Source: Nectonema munidae
Lineage: Eukaryota > Nematomorpha > Nectonematoida > Nectonematidae
Assembly: GCA_030549495.1 (NCBI GenBank)
Contig: JAUIRK010000934.1
Coordinates: 1 to 64,000, forward strand
Length of the DNA stretch: 64,000 nt
Direction of reading: 5' to 3'
Shown piece after piece: positions 1 to 10,556 of the stretch (the first letter of the stretch is position 1; every line of letters begins with the position of its first letter). Below the pieces are notes generated by a model. It ran no database searches. It saw nothing but the letters and a program-made list of their open reading frames with translations, and was not told the origin of the DNA. Both the position numbers and the translations under genes were made by a program.

Positions 1-1738
1 CTTGTTTGCTTTGTAACACTGTGTTGCCACGCTTATATTCTTACATGCTATCAATACTGCACAACTTCCCTAGCTTGCACACATTTTCGTGTTTCTATTG
101 AAGACAGCAGCTCCTTTCAATTTTAGTTTGGAGCAAATTCGTTTGTTTACTCACGTACCCTACTCGACACCTAAGCAAAATTGCGAGGATAAAAGCCCTG
201 CCCCTCCTAAGACAACCACACTTTCTTCCGACGAACTGCTGCCAGTCACGCTCTTTCAAGATGCGCATATCAGTTCAACTCGTAAAATCTTCAATTTATA
301 TCAAACTTATTTCAATTTGCTTCATTTTAGCCCAACCCCATTGCTTTTTTAATAGCAAAAATATCCAGCTTCTAAGTGCACACCTATATTCAAGTGAAAT
401 TTTTTCCCACAATCCCACGAATTATCCTAGTAGTTTTCAAAATTTTTACTAAGTTATTTAAAATTCGTTTTACTTGAAAGTTTTATATATGAAGAAATAA
501 AACTAAATCCATCATGAATTTTGAAAATTTTATGATTTGAAATTCTTACTTTTTAAAAATGTTATCAAAATTTTTCTTTTTTAATCTTACGTAATCGCAG
601 AAATTCTGGTAGGAGTATTTTAATAACAAATTTTAATTCATTGTTTTATATATAGAAAAACCTATACAAAATTTTGAAAATTACCCTAGATTTCTGGTAT
701 TTAGCATAGAAAAAATATGATAACGTTTATTTTTTATGTACAACTATTAATGAAAACAAATTTTTATCAATTTAGTGAAATTTTTGAAAAGTACTGGTAG
801 ATTCCGCAATAAGCTATGACTACTTTTTTCTTAAAATGCAATTCTATAATTAACCTGCATCTTATGAGCGAGAGGATTAAATCAAAAAATATGAATTGCA
901 TTCTCCTGTCAATCACTGGCCCAAAGACTTTGTGTGGTTGACTGAAATATCTAACTTCGTTTGGGTCTTCATCCGTGCAGGAGCGATGATCCCATTTCTC
1001 CTTGATCTGACTGAAAGACATGCACATACTTCTGTCTCCTAATTTTGTGTGTTAAGCCTTTAAAGTGTCTTATAAATGAGTATGTTTCTTCAAGCGGGAA
1101 CTTTTGATTCAAAAGACACATGCTAAACGGGCCCATTATATCCAGGAGTGTTGCAGCTATGCCCCCATTCTTTTCTAAGTGGTATTGTTCTTCATGTGAA
1201 AATAAGTTATCATTTAAAATAGGAATGACATGTTGATAAGTTTATACAGACACGCTGTTACTACTTCTCGAAGGAAGTGTTTTGGAGAGAAAGAATACCC
1301 TTAACGCAATTGGATAATCAAAAAGAAAAACGGAAGAAATTATTTCACCAAAAATACGTATATCTCTATCTTAAAATAGTTTAGGAATATACGCGGAAAG
1401 TGTAACACAATTATATCCAGTAAAACATTTAATATTTTACCAAATCTTGGTTTTCGGCATCAATAATAATTTTAGCCAACCTATTCATAATTTCATCTAT
1501 TGTTGCAAGAGTCCATTTAGAATTTAAAAGTATTGGACTTAAAACCAGCAAGGCCCAAAATTTCTTACTATTCCATAAGTTTCTTTAAATTATTTTCTTT
1601 GATCCTGAAGAAATGTTCTTTTATAAATTTTACAAGTACTGATCTTAAATTTCATTGTTGTATCCTGCACCAAAATTTATAAACTGCCAAAGTAGTAAAA
1701 GTCAAACTCATCGTTTAAGGCCCAGTGTCACATTAAGT

Positions 1739-1834
1739 ATGAAGTATATGTCTCAATTAAATTGTCTACTTTTTAGATTATCCTTTGCATTTTTTTCATT
1801 TCTTCCTCCAACTGCTCAAATTCAACCGAAGAAG
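1739..1834 (+). CDS. Candidate signal-peptide exon of the serpin
   Basis: An ATG opens 32 codons reading MKYMSQLNCLLFRLSFAFFS and on to PPTAQIQPKK, then a GTAAAA donor. It has a hydrophobic core and a plausible cleavage region after TAQ, as expected for a secreted serpin whose body lies 2.4 kb downstream on the same strand. The mirror copy at 17373-17468 keeps the frame and hydrophobicity with a few substitutions. Against it: this exon ends in phase 0, while every AG I could use for the next serpin exon gives phase 1. An extra small exon, another acceptor or a non-coding fate is therefore needed. Confidence 0.3.
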
Positions 1835-2219
1835 GTAAAATATCAATTACTTTTTTATTTTACTCTAAATTTTAAACATTTTACTCAAAAAAGTTTGATA
1901 TAAATTCATTTAGCTATTATGAGCATTCTTATTATTAGTGTTGGATTGAGTGTAAACATTTTTTACCTTGTTGAACAGATGTTTGTACCATTTTCTATGG
2001 GGCAACTACACCTTAAGAGGACCTAAATAACAAATTTTTTATTTTGATAGCTAAAATTTTAATAAAAGGATGTTTGAAAAGTCCATAAATAAAACATTTT
2101 TTCTTTCAAGTGAATGACTTTTTCTATCCTCTATATCTAATGCTTTATGTTATAAAATTGAGCTTGATACCTTGATGAATTTTAAAAAGACAAAACTTAA
2201 AATTTCAAGCTTTTTGTTG

Positions 2220-3153
2220 TTGCAAACAGAATAAATTAGCCCTTAATTAGCTAAGACATTGATATAAATAGGAAAGAACAATGGATATGCATTCACAACT
2301 TTACTAATGAATATAGAATGATACATTTCTGTAGAGTAGGCTCTTATAAACCCAAATTGTTCAGAATAAAATAAAGAATTATAATTAAAGCGTTGGATAA
2401 TCTGATTGTATATATTCTTTCAAAAATTTTGATAAGTATGGGAATAAGAGATATCGGTCTTTAATTTTGTACATTGGAAGATTCACTTTTTTTTAATTGA
2501 AATTACTTTGGAAGCTTTAAAAACTTTAGGAAATACACCAAACTCAATGCATATATTGAATAATTTCATAAGGGTGTTGAATTAGCGTTTCTAACGAGTT
2601 TAATATCGGAAGGGGCTAAGCCATTAAAGTCCTCACATTTACTTTTTTTAAGTTATCTATGGCAATGAGTATATCCTTAAAATTTATTTGGTGAAACTCA
2701 AAGAATAATTCATTGTGAGATAGTGTTTTAAAATATCATTACTATGCAAGTTAAGTTCGGATTTGGGCTATTTCTAAATGAGACATTTACTTCCCGTTTA
2801 TCTATTGTCAAAGGACCGATGGATATAAAAGGCAGATCACAATTTGAAGAAATTGATTTCTTAAAATTCAGAAATTTATAGAAAGGTATATTGTAGCACG
2901 TAAAGCTATGTTTACTCAACCAAGCTAAAAAAGGATGGGATGAAACAGAATCAGTATAATTTATGAAAAATTCTAACTCAATAAATTGCGATTTCAAAGA
3001 TTGTGCATTTAACGAGATTATTTTTATTTTGCCATCAACGAAGCACATTTGGTCAAGACCTATTTCAATGGATGGCCCAGAATAATAGTAGCTATCAAGT
3101 TTATTATAATTAAAAGAATCGGGTAGGATGTGATTATTCATTATCAGAATCAT
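2220..3153 (-). mobile_element. LINE fragment (endonuclease start plus RT piece), antisense in serpin intron
   Basis: The minus strand encodes a 141-residue open stretch (2728-3153) containing KIKIISLNAQSLKSQFIELE, the usual opening of a CR1/Jockey-type apurinic endonuclease. Further along the minus strand, near 2340-2470, reverse-transcriptase block residues NYRPISLIPTLIKIFERI can be read. The intervening RT N-terminus is degenerate, and the catalytic palm is not recognisable. It is a different LINE from the one at 5780-8727. The same fragment lies in the right arm at 16053-16990. It is a dead relic whose exact ends are uncertain. Confidence 0.7.
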
Positions 3154-4208
3154 ATGAAGTTAGATTTTTGAAATTGCTAAATTCTTTTTGTACCTGAGGA
3201 CAATAGTATGGACATATAAGATACAAAAACTTTCAGTTTAAAGAAAATAATGATTATTTTATGGATTTTTAAAAATGTCTTCGTTTTTGGTAACTTTATG
3301 TAGGTGACAGCGTGACACTTTTAAACAGTCCTAGTTATCATTAAAGTAGAAGGTTTGAGCTTGATACTGAAATGTTCATTGAAAAAACGGACAAAATATC
3401 AAAACATACGCAACTTCTATATTTTTCTTAGTTTCATTTTTTTCCTTCGTAATTTTGAATCGTATTTTTACAAAGAAGCTCTCTTATCATACCATAATTT
3501 CAAAACGTAACGTAGCGTCGTATGCCACCACTGATGTGCAGCGAAAAACAGAAAAAATGTGGACAAAAGATAAAACATTAATGGCAAGCCACAAAGTAGA
3601 ACTCTAGTAAAGGTTAGAACACTTGAAGTAAAAAGTTGTGATAAAAATAAAAATAAGAAATTTGGAATACAAGTTAAATTATGAAAAATGTTACAATTTC
3701 TTCCCTTTGTTTCAAAGGTTTTGTTGTATGTTTGGAAGAAGATTCCCTCTATTTGTAATTTTGAGAAATGATTTCTCTTAAAAAATTTTAATTGTACGAA
3801 GAGGTATTGAGAAAATTTATTTGAAAAAGAAAATATTTGTGATGCTTTTTCTTACTCACTAATTTCAATATTATTTGAAAATAAAATAAAATAAATGCGA
3901 TGTTGAAATTACAATTCAGCTCTAGTGAGTTTCCAAGGAACATTGAGGGGATGTGAGCACAGAAATAGTAGGACTCGCTAAGATAGAAGTGTTAGAAAAG
4001 TATGCTTTAATAAAAGGCTACTTACTGCCCACTTTTTCATAAACTTCTAACTATAGAGCAAAAGAAATTCTTGCTTTTTCAACGCCACTTTAAAATTTTT
4101 GAAGCCTCTAACTAACTATCAAATAAAAGACAGCTCTAGCTAAATGATTATCCCAAGCTTCGTTTGGATTCGGAATATCTACTCATTTAGCTTTTATTTT
4201 TTTTAAAG

Positions 4209-7200
4209 AAACACTTGCTTATTATTCGAACATATTTACCGCTAAAGTATTTTCTCAATTGGTGGGAAATCAACATTCTGGTAATTTAGTTTTTTGTGGA
4301 CTAAGTTTGTTTCAAATGTTATCTGTGTTGAGAGATGCATCTAGTGGAGATTCGAAAAAACAGATCTGCAAAGCTCAATTCATTGGTGAAAATTGTGAAG
4401 ACGAAAATCTTCTCAATGTGGGTAATTTTTTTATTTAAAATTTAGTTAGTTAACAATAAGCTATATATATATATATCAGAGCCTTGGCAAGACCACCGGG
4501 AGACAACTTGCCAGACCTTATTATATATTTAAATATGAAAATTGTAAAATGCTGAATAAACATATTTAAAATAAAAATTTCCGAAAAATATTTTACAATC
4601 TCCAGAAATGTAGCCAGGAGGGTGGATTTGGCATAAAAGCAGAGATTTTCTTTAAAATTTGAATGAATATTTTAGATCTCATTTAGTATTATTTATAGCT
4701 CCCCCTATAAATTGTTATTGGCCATTTTGACCTCGGGTTTTAAAGATGTCGTATATCAGCAACATTGTAACATGGATGGCAGTTGTTTCAAATTTAATAG
4801 TCGGTTGTTTTTCCATTTAATTATTTTTTATTTATGGATAATTTCAATATTTCTTCCAATTCTTTCTAAAAAAACCTACTATAAATTTTAGTGGAAAGAG
4901 AGAATACAGTTTTACGATTGAAAGGTATGGGGAGTAAAAAGTTGCTTAGTAGATATGTTATCTTCCTCTCATCTTTCAAACCTGTGGACTGTGATGAGAA
5001 TAAAAAGGTTGAGAGTTTCTATAGGTTGCTGGAAAAAATGATCACATGATTCACTCTTGATTCTTTGGTTGGGAGGAAGATGTGTGTGGTTACACCCGTT
5101 ACAGATTCAAATTCGATTACATTAAAATATTTAAGGAGAAAGATCTTTCAAAATTGTGAATCCTAAGAAAAGCATCCTTACCTTAGTCAATGGCCTTTTT
5201 CACGATAAAAGCAGTCCTTTATTACGAGATTTCATTAACAACGTGAACGCGAAACACAATGTGGAAGTTAAAAGCCTTGCATTTAAAGATGATCCTAAAG
5301 GTGCATCAGAAGAAATAAACCAATGGGCCAAAGAAAAAACAAATGGAGAGATAAGCGAATTAACAAATGAAGAATACATCGATGGGAAAAAAATAATTTT
5401 GGCTAATGCAATATACTTTAACGAAAACTGGATGATCCCTTTCAGGTTTTTTTAATTTGAAAATCTTTACATATGTTCAAATAGCAAACATTTTCTAACC
5501 ATCATAGGCACTTTTGAATTAGGTAACTACCATGGCTGTCTTCTAAATTTTAAGTGACTATATAATCTGCATTATTTTGTTAATTTTTTACATAACTATA
5601 ATTTAAAAGATATCCATTTTTCAAAATTTTTTTTCAATTTGACGATTGTAAATTCATCGTCATAAAATTTGTCCTTATTTTAAATGCAATTCATAGCACT
5701 CTTTTTCCACATTATTCTTTTAAGGATAAAATCTACTGTTATTATTCTATTTTCTTTATTGAATGGAAAAAAATTCTAACTAAAGAAAAAAATCTTTGCT
5801 TAAATTAAATTTAGCTTCTTTGCTTAATTTAAATAGTAGCAATCCAAATTATGTATCAATATTTTATACTAATGCTAACCAATTATTTAGTAAGCTAAAA
5901 GAGTTGTCCTATTTTCTAAATAAGGGAAACATCTTTGTTGCTGCAGTGACTGAGGTTCTCCCAAAGAAAAAATCTTTGTTGAGCAATTCTACTATCTATG
6001 ATATTGAGAACTATGTAATAGTACATAATTTTCACTCTTATGTAAATATCTGAGAGGAATTATTTTTTACTTGCACAAAGAAATTTTGTTTAATGTAATT
6101 GAACTTTTTAACCCCAAATTTATTGAATACCTTGTCTTAAGAGTGTTTTTCAATAGGAAAGTATTTATCTTTTGATGTGTATACAGAAGTCCAAATTCAC
6201 TTTTCTCTGAAACTTTAAATGAAATAATTTTTCTTTTAGATTTACTATACTCTAAATTCTCACATAGTAACATTATAATTTTGGGTGACTTTAATTACCC
6301 TTACATTGAATGGAACTCGATGTGTAATAAAATTGGTAAATATCAAAGTTTTCTTTATTTTTTGCAAGAAAAATGTTTTTTATAACTTGTAAATGAGCCT
6401 ACAAGAATTGGTAATTTTGGTTCCTTCTCAACTCTTGATTTGATAATTACTAATGTACCTGATTTATTCTCCATTTGAGGTTCTCTTCTCCCCTCGTTAA
6501 GAGTGATCATGTATGCATTACTTTCAATCTATTAATAAACACAAAAACTGGTATTTCTTTAACTAAAAAATATAATTACCGAACTGGAAACTATGATAAG
6601 AATATTGCTGATTTTTTCTAAAGTTGACTGGAATGTTGTCAAAGGCTTTAAACTTGTTAAGTTTTATTCTTTCTTCTTAAGTAAACTTTCCCCTCTTGTA
6701 GAAAAGTATATTCCTCTTAAAAAATCTCATAATAAATCTCAAGTTTATTTTACTAAAAGAATTAAATTTCTTCTAAAAAAAAAAAAAAACTCTTTGCTAA
6801 TTACTCCAAATCTCATTCGAGTAGACATATGCATGACCAATTCAAACAAATATCTAATACTTTGAGGAACGAGACGCACAAAGCTAGAATATCTTATGAG
6901 AGCAAACTTCTTTCCAATTATAAATATAGTCCTAAAAAGGTTTGGTCGTTTATAAATCAAAAGCCCAACAAAAGTTTTTTTGAACTAGTTGGATATAATG
7001 GATTATCCTCCATCAGCGATGTTGAAAGAGCTAATGTGTTTAGTAAGTATTTTAGTTCTTGTTTTTTAAATTTTGGTACCAATTGTGATAAAAGAAACTT
7101 TTTGTCTACTTGTCACGCTTCTATTGACTGCATTAACTTTGATGTAGTTGAAATAGGTGGTAAGTTGAAAAAATTGAATAAGTTTATGTCTCCTGGTATT

Positions 7201-9485
7201 GATAATTTACATCTTCATGTCATTTGTAAACTGTATGAAGTAATAGCAAATTTTTGAAAAGTCATTAGAGGAAAAAAAATTTCTAGATGCCGGGAAAACG
7301 GCTTAGTGATACCTGTTTTAAAAAGTGGAAATAAGAAACTTTGTCAGAATTACAGACCTATAAGTCTTAATCCAATTCTATATCAAAAATATTTGAGTCA
7401 TTTATAGCTGATAAAATTATGTGTCATATAGATAGCTTTCAACTTTTCAATTCTAATCAGCATGGGTTCATGAATGCTAAATCTACAATTATAAACTTTC
7501 TAGAGTTTCAAAATGACGTAGTTCATCTACTAGAGCTAAATGATTCAGTTGATGTAATTTATCTAGACTTTCATAAGGCTTTTGATTCTATTTCCCAAAA
7601 GTATTTGGCCGATAAGCTGGAGTCATTTGGTGTTAAAGGTAATTTACTTGGGCTATTGAAAAATTATCTTGAAGAAAGAAAACAAATTGTTGTTGTCAAT
7701 GGCACTCATTCTCATGAAAAGCTGGTTACAAGCGGAGTACCGCAGGGATCCGTGCTTGGACCTTTGCTGTTCAATATATTTCTCAATGACCTTTTGAACA
7801 TGGTAAATTCTAAAATAAAAGTGTTTACTGATGATATTAAAATTTATAATGTATCTAATCCTCATGGTAGAAGTTGCTTGCAGAATGATTTAGTGGGGAT
7901 CTTTCATTGGTGTAGTAGATGGGAGATGAAATTATATTTAGACAAGTGTACTCATCTGCAAATTGGATCACAAAGTATTCAGTCTCACTTCATTGGCGGA
8001 CACAAACTAAATAAAGTAGATTCACAAAAAGACTTAGGTGTAAGTGTAAACTTTAATCTTGATCCAAGAGAAAATATTTCAACAAGAGTTCATAAAGCCT
8101 TTCAAGTCTTTCATCAAGTTTACAAAAGGGTTGCTCTATTTGATGCCAACATAGCATTGCTTTCGTATAAAACCCTCATCAGGCCTATTTTAGAGTATGG
8201 TAATGTTGTTGCCTTTCCCCTCCACTCCTGTGATGTTGCAAATATTGAAAGAGTCCAGAGAACAATTAGTCAAGAGGTATTAGGAATGAAACATTTTAGC
8301 TATAAAGAAAGATTGAAAAAATTGAATTTGCCTTCCATGATGTAAAGGTTTAAAAGAAATATTATGATTACCGTTTACAACATTGCAAATGAAAAGTTGA
8401 AATTGGCTTCACAAATCTTAACTGAGGTCTCTGAAAGACTACAAAGATTCCATTCCTTCAAGTTTAAAAAGCGACATTGCAAAAAGTTATATCTGAAAAG
8501 ATTTTTTACTCAATGTATGATAAATGACTGGAATGCCTTGCCTCATTTTGTTATTAATGCTCCTTCCTTGAATGTTTTTAAAAACAGACTCGATGAGTTT
8601 TGGAAGGAAAAAATGTTTGAGCATGAATAAAGATCTGGACCTTCATAAATACGATGCGAATATTCTTCATAGGGTTTTTTGCTTCTTTTTTTTGCTAATA
8701 AATTATGTTAATTATGTTATGTTATGCTAACTAGAATAAAGATTTCTTATTTTCAAACGATGTGTGTACGGAGGAAATTTAAAAAAAACAAGCTTTTTTT
8801 AAGAAATAGAGAGTTCTTTTATCAGCAATCTAATTACGACATATAGACTGATAAAATTTTTAATTTCTTCTAACTTTTCTTTGTAAAGCTTCGTTTTTGA
8901 AAGTTTGCAAAAGTGTATCTTGAAAGTAGAGGTAGATCAAATACAGATGTATACGCTCCTTTTCCCTCAAAGCATTTACAACTTCTACATTTAGTACTTC
9001 AACTTGGTAAAAGCTCGTTGAATCGAAAATTCGTTTATTTAAATAAATTTATTTGAAACTTTACTCTTTTTGTTTATCCTTACTATTCGAGTAGAGCCAT
9101 GTAGCTGTGTGCAATGATTTATCAAAGTCGCCATTTTTTGATCATAACTAAGATGGAATTATATGTTACGTTTTAGGTCGATTGGGAAAAAAAATTTTAC
9201 CACGAAAGAAGGCGTCAATAAATTGGTTGAGATGATGGAAGCCAAACTACTCGTACCTTTTTCCGAAAACACGCGTTTTAAAGTCGTTTTTTTGCCATAC
9301 GATGGTCCATATCACATGTTAATTATTTTGCCTAAAGGCGACTACACTTTTGAGCAACTTTACAAAGATGACAATGAACTTGCTGAAGTAAAATTTACGA
9401 AAGTTCGACTCCCAAAGTTTATAATACAAACGAATTTGGAAAGGGATTTCATACAGAAAGAGCTAGGAGTGGAAAATGTATTCTC
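4209..9485 (+). CDS. Serpin (serine protease inhibitor family), partial gene, three phased exons
   Basis: Exons 4209-4421, 5136-5445 and 9177-9485 join in consistent phase (1, then 2, then 2 at the last donor, CTC|GTAAGT). The first reads YYSNIFTAKVFSQLVGNQHS then GNLVFCGLSLFQML, the serpin helix A/B region. The second reads LTLVNGLFHD, then EEINQWAKEKTNGEISELT and KIILANAIYFNENWMIPFR, the classic NAIYFKG.W signature. The third holds VNKLVEMMEAK, FLPYDGPYHMLIILPKGDY and VRLPKFIIQTN. Serpins trap serine proteases with a reactive loop near the C-terminus. That loop and the FLF.I..LF.G.V end are not adjacent here. The best candidate for the continuation is at 19185-19359, beyond the inverted right arm, so this copy may be interrupted. 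A 3 kb LINE sits in intron 2 in the same orientation. Confidence 0.85.
4460..4520. repeat. (TA)n tract followed by a short GGCAAG/CTTGCC hairpin
   Basis: A short TATATA run is followed by GAGCCTTGGCAAGACCACCG and then ACTTGCCAGACC. GGCAAG and CTTGCC can form a small stem around a GC-rich loop. The mirror copy is at about 14690-14748. It lies in the first serpin intron. I see no function for it. Confidence 0.4.
5780..8727 (+). mobile_element. CR1/Jockey-superfamily LINE, 5'-truncated and broken (left-arm copy)
   Basis: The element lies in serpin intron 2, same strand. 5796-6053 is the endonuclease start (SIFYTNANQLFSKLKELSYF). Around 6280 LGDFNYPYIEWN is the late endonuclease motif. 6829-7257 leads into RT (KFMSPGIDNLH). 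7419-8345 carries the palm: VIYLDFHKAFDSIS (first Asp), SGVPQGSVLGPLLFNIFLNDL, and FTDD where active copies have FADD. 8364-8630 is the thumb. ORF1 is missing. Several stops and frameshifts divide the frame, so it is inactive. The 3' end is a TTATG-type tail (8697-8727), also seen on the LINE at 26870-29180. The catalytic Asp pair survives, but the box is altered. Confidence 0.9.
8985..9080 (+). repeat. Dispersed repeat shared with 49195-49300
   Basis: A stretch of about 100-120 bases just upstream of serpin exon 9177 matches 49180-49300 at perhaps three bases in four. Shared landmarks in order are AGTA.TT.AACTTG.TAAA, CTCGT, CGAAAATT, AAATAAATTT.TTTGAAACT and TTTTTGTTTAT. It is non-coding and of unknown class. 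Confidence 0.5.
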
Positions 9486-10556
9486 GTAAGTAATTTTTCA
9501 TTGATATTTGCTTAATGTTAATGCACGGGGTCCTGGTGCGTGGACTAAGAAGAAGTTTAAAATATAAAAATAAGTTATGAAAAAAGTCGACAATTGAAAA
9601 GAATAGAATAGAAAAGAATGCAGTAAATTTATTAATAACATGGAAAAAAAATCATTGAAAAGTTTTTTCGCAACAACGCATTACTTAGTTTGTTTTCTGC
9701 GATTGCATCTAAAATATATGAGGTATACGAAAAAAATAAAGTCAATTAAATCGCATCCCTTTTTTAAACATTAAATTAATTAGATTTAAAAATGTCAAAA
9801 CCTTCTTCTATGGAATAGCAAAAATAAGTAGTTCAAGAAAATTATGAAGATTTTATAGAAAGGGGAATTATTTTGAAAGTTTCGCAGTACAGAGCTATTT
9901 CGTACGCAACTTTATATTCTATGAATGATGCTCAAATTGTTGTTTTGGTTCGTTTTTGACCACGAACCACGTAAGGACCAAACTTCAAGAACGAAAACTT
10001 TTTCGGTTACTTTTCCCATCTACAAGATTTTCATTTCAACATCGTCGAAAACCAGATTCATTTGTTGGCCACCATCCGATTTTTTGGCGTTTATGAAACC
10101 GCGAATGTCAAAAAACTGGGTCAAGGTAAAGCATTTTTGACACTTTGATTTTAAAAGAGAAGACTGAGAAAAGGTAGAAAAACTTTCAAAGTACATTCTG
10201 ACTAATTTTTTTCTGTGTTTGCTACTTATTTTTTCTGAGGTGATCATGTTAATGTATCTAGAGAGAACTTAAAGTTAGAAGGGTAATCTAAAAACATAAA
10301 AAAATAAACCTTTATTATCACAGGAAAGTGTATCACAACCAGTGACATCCCAGGATATTTTTAATGGGGGCAAATTTTTTTCAAGGAAATTAAAAAAATT
10401 AATTAAAAATTTTAATTCAAAAAATTACTTCAGATTTTTTCGTCCTACTAAATTTTAAAATGGTTGTAAACATTTATTTTTTTATTATCAAAAATTGATT
10501 TGATTGGTAAAAATATTTTTCGAGATTTTAAAGATTAAGAAATAATATGAATTCAT
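9486..10556. other. Spacer DNA between the arms; one weak candidate exon
   Basis: No serpin C-terminal exon was found here. On the minus strand 10036-10107 reads FFDIRGFINAKKSDGG then QQMNLVFDDVEMKIL, between a CCCAG acceptor and a possible GTAGAT donor. This beta-rich string is vaguely like takeout/JHBP-family strands, but I would not name it. The plus strand is also open there (9984-10126, with HFNIVENQIHLLATIRFFG before CAAG|GTAAAG), so one of the two is a shadow. 10280-10550 is AT-rich low-complexity DNA. Confidence 0.3.

Larger units (their letters stand above)
1..8652. repeat. Left arm of a large inverted duplication
   Basis: Reading this arm forward matches the reverse complement of 10557-19164 almost throughout. 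Position 1 pairs with 19164 and 8652 pairs with 10557. The arms share, in mirror order, a candidate signal-peptide exon, an antisense LINE fragment, two serpin exons and an intronic LINE. Scattered substitutions and small indels separate them, roughly a few percent by eye. The largest difference I saw is about 53 bases near 1287-1340 that are absent from the right arm near 17866. The outer end of this arm is cut by the window, so its true length is unknown. The arms carry the same LINE insertions, so the LINEs came first. Confidence 0.95.
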
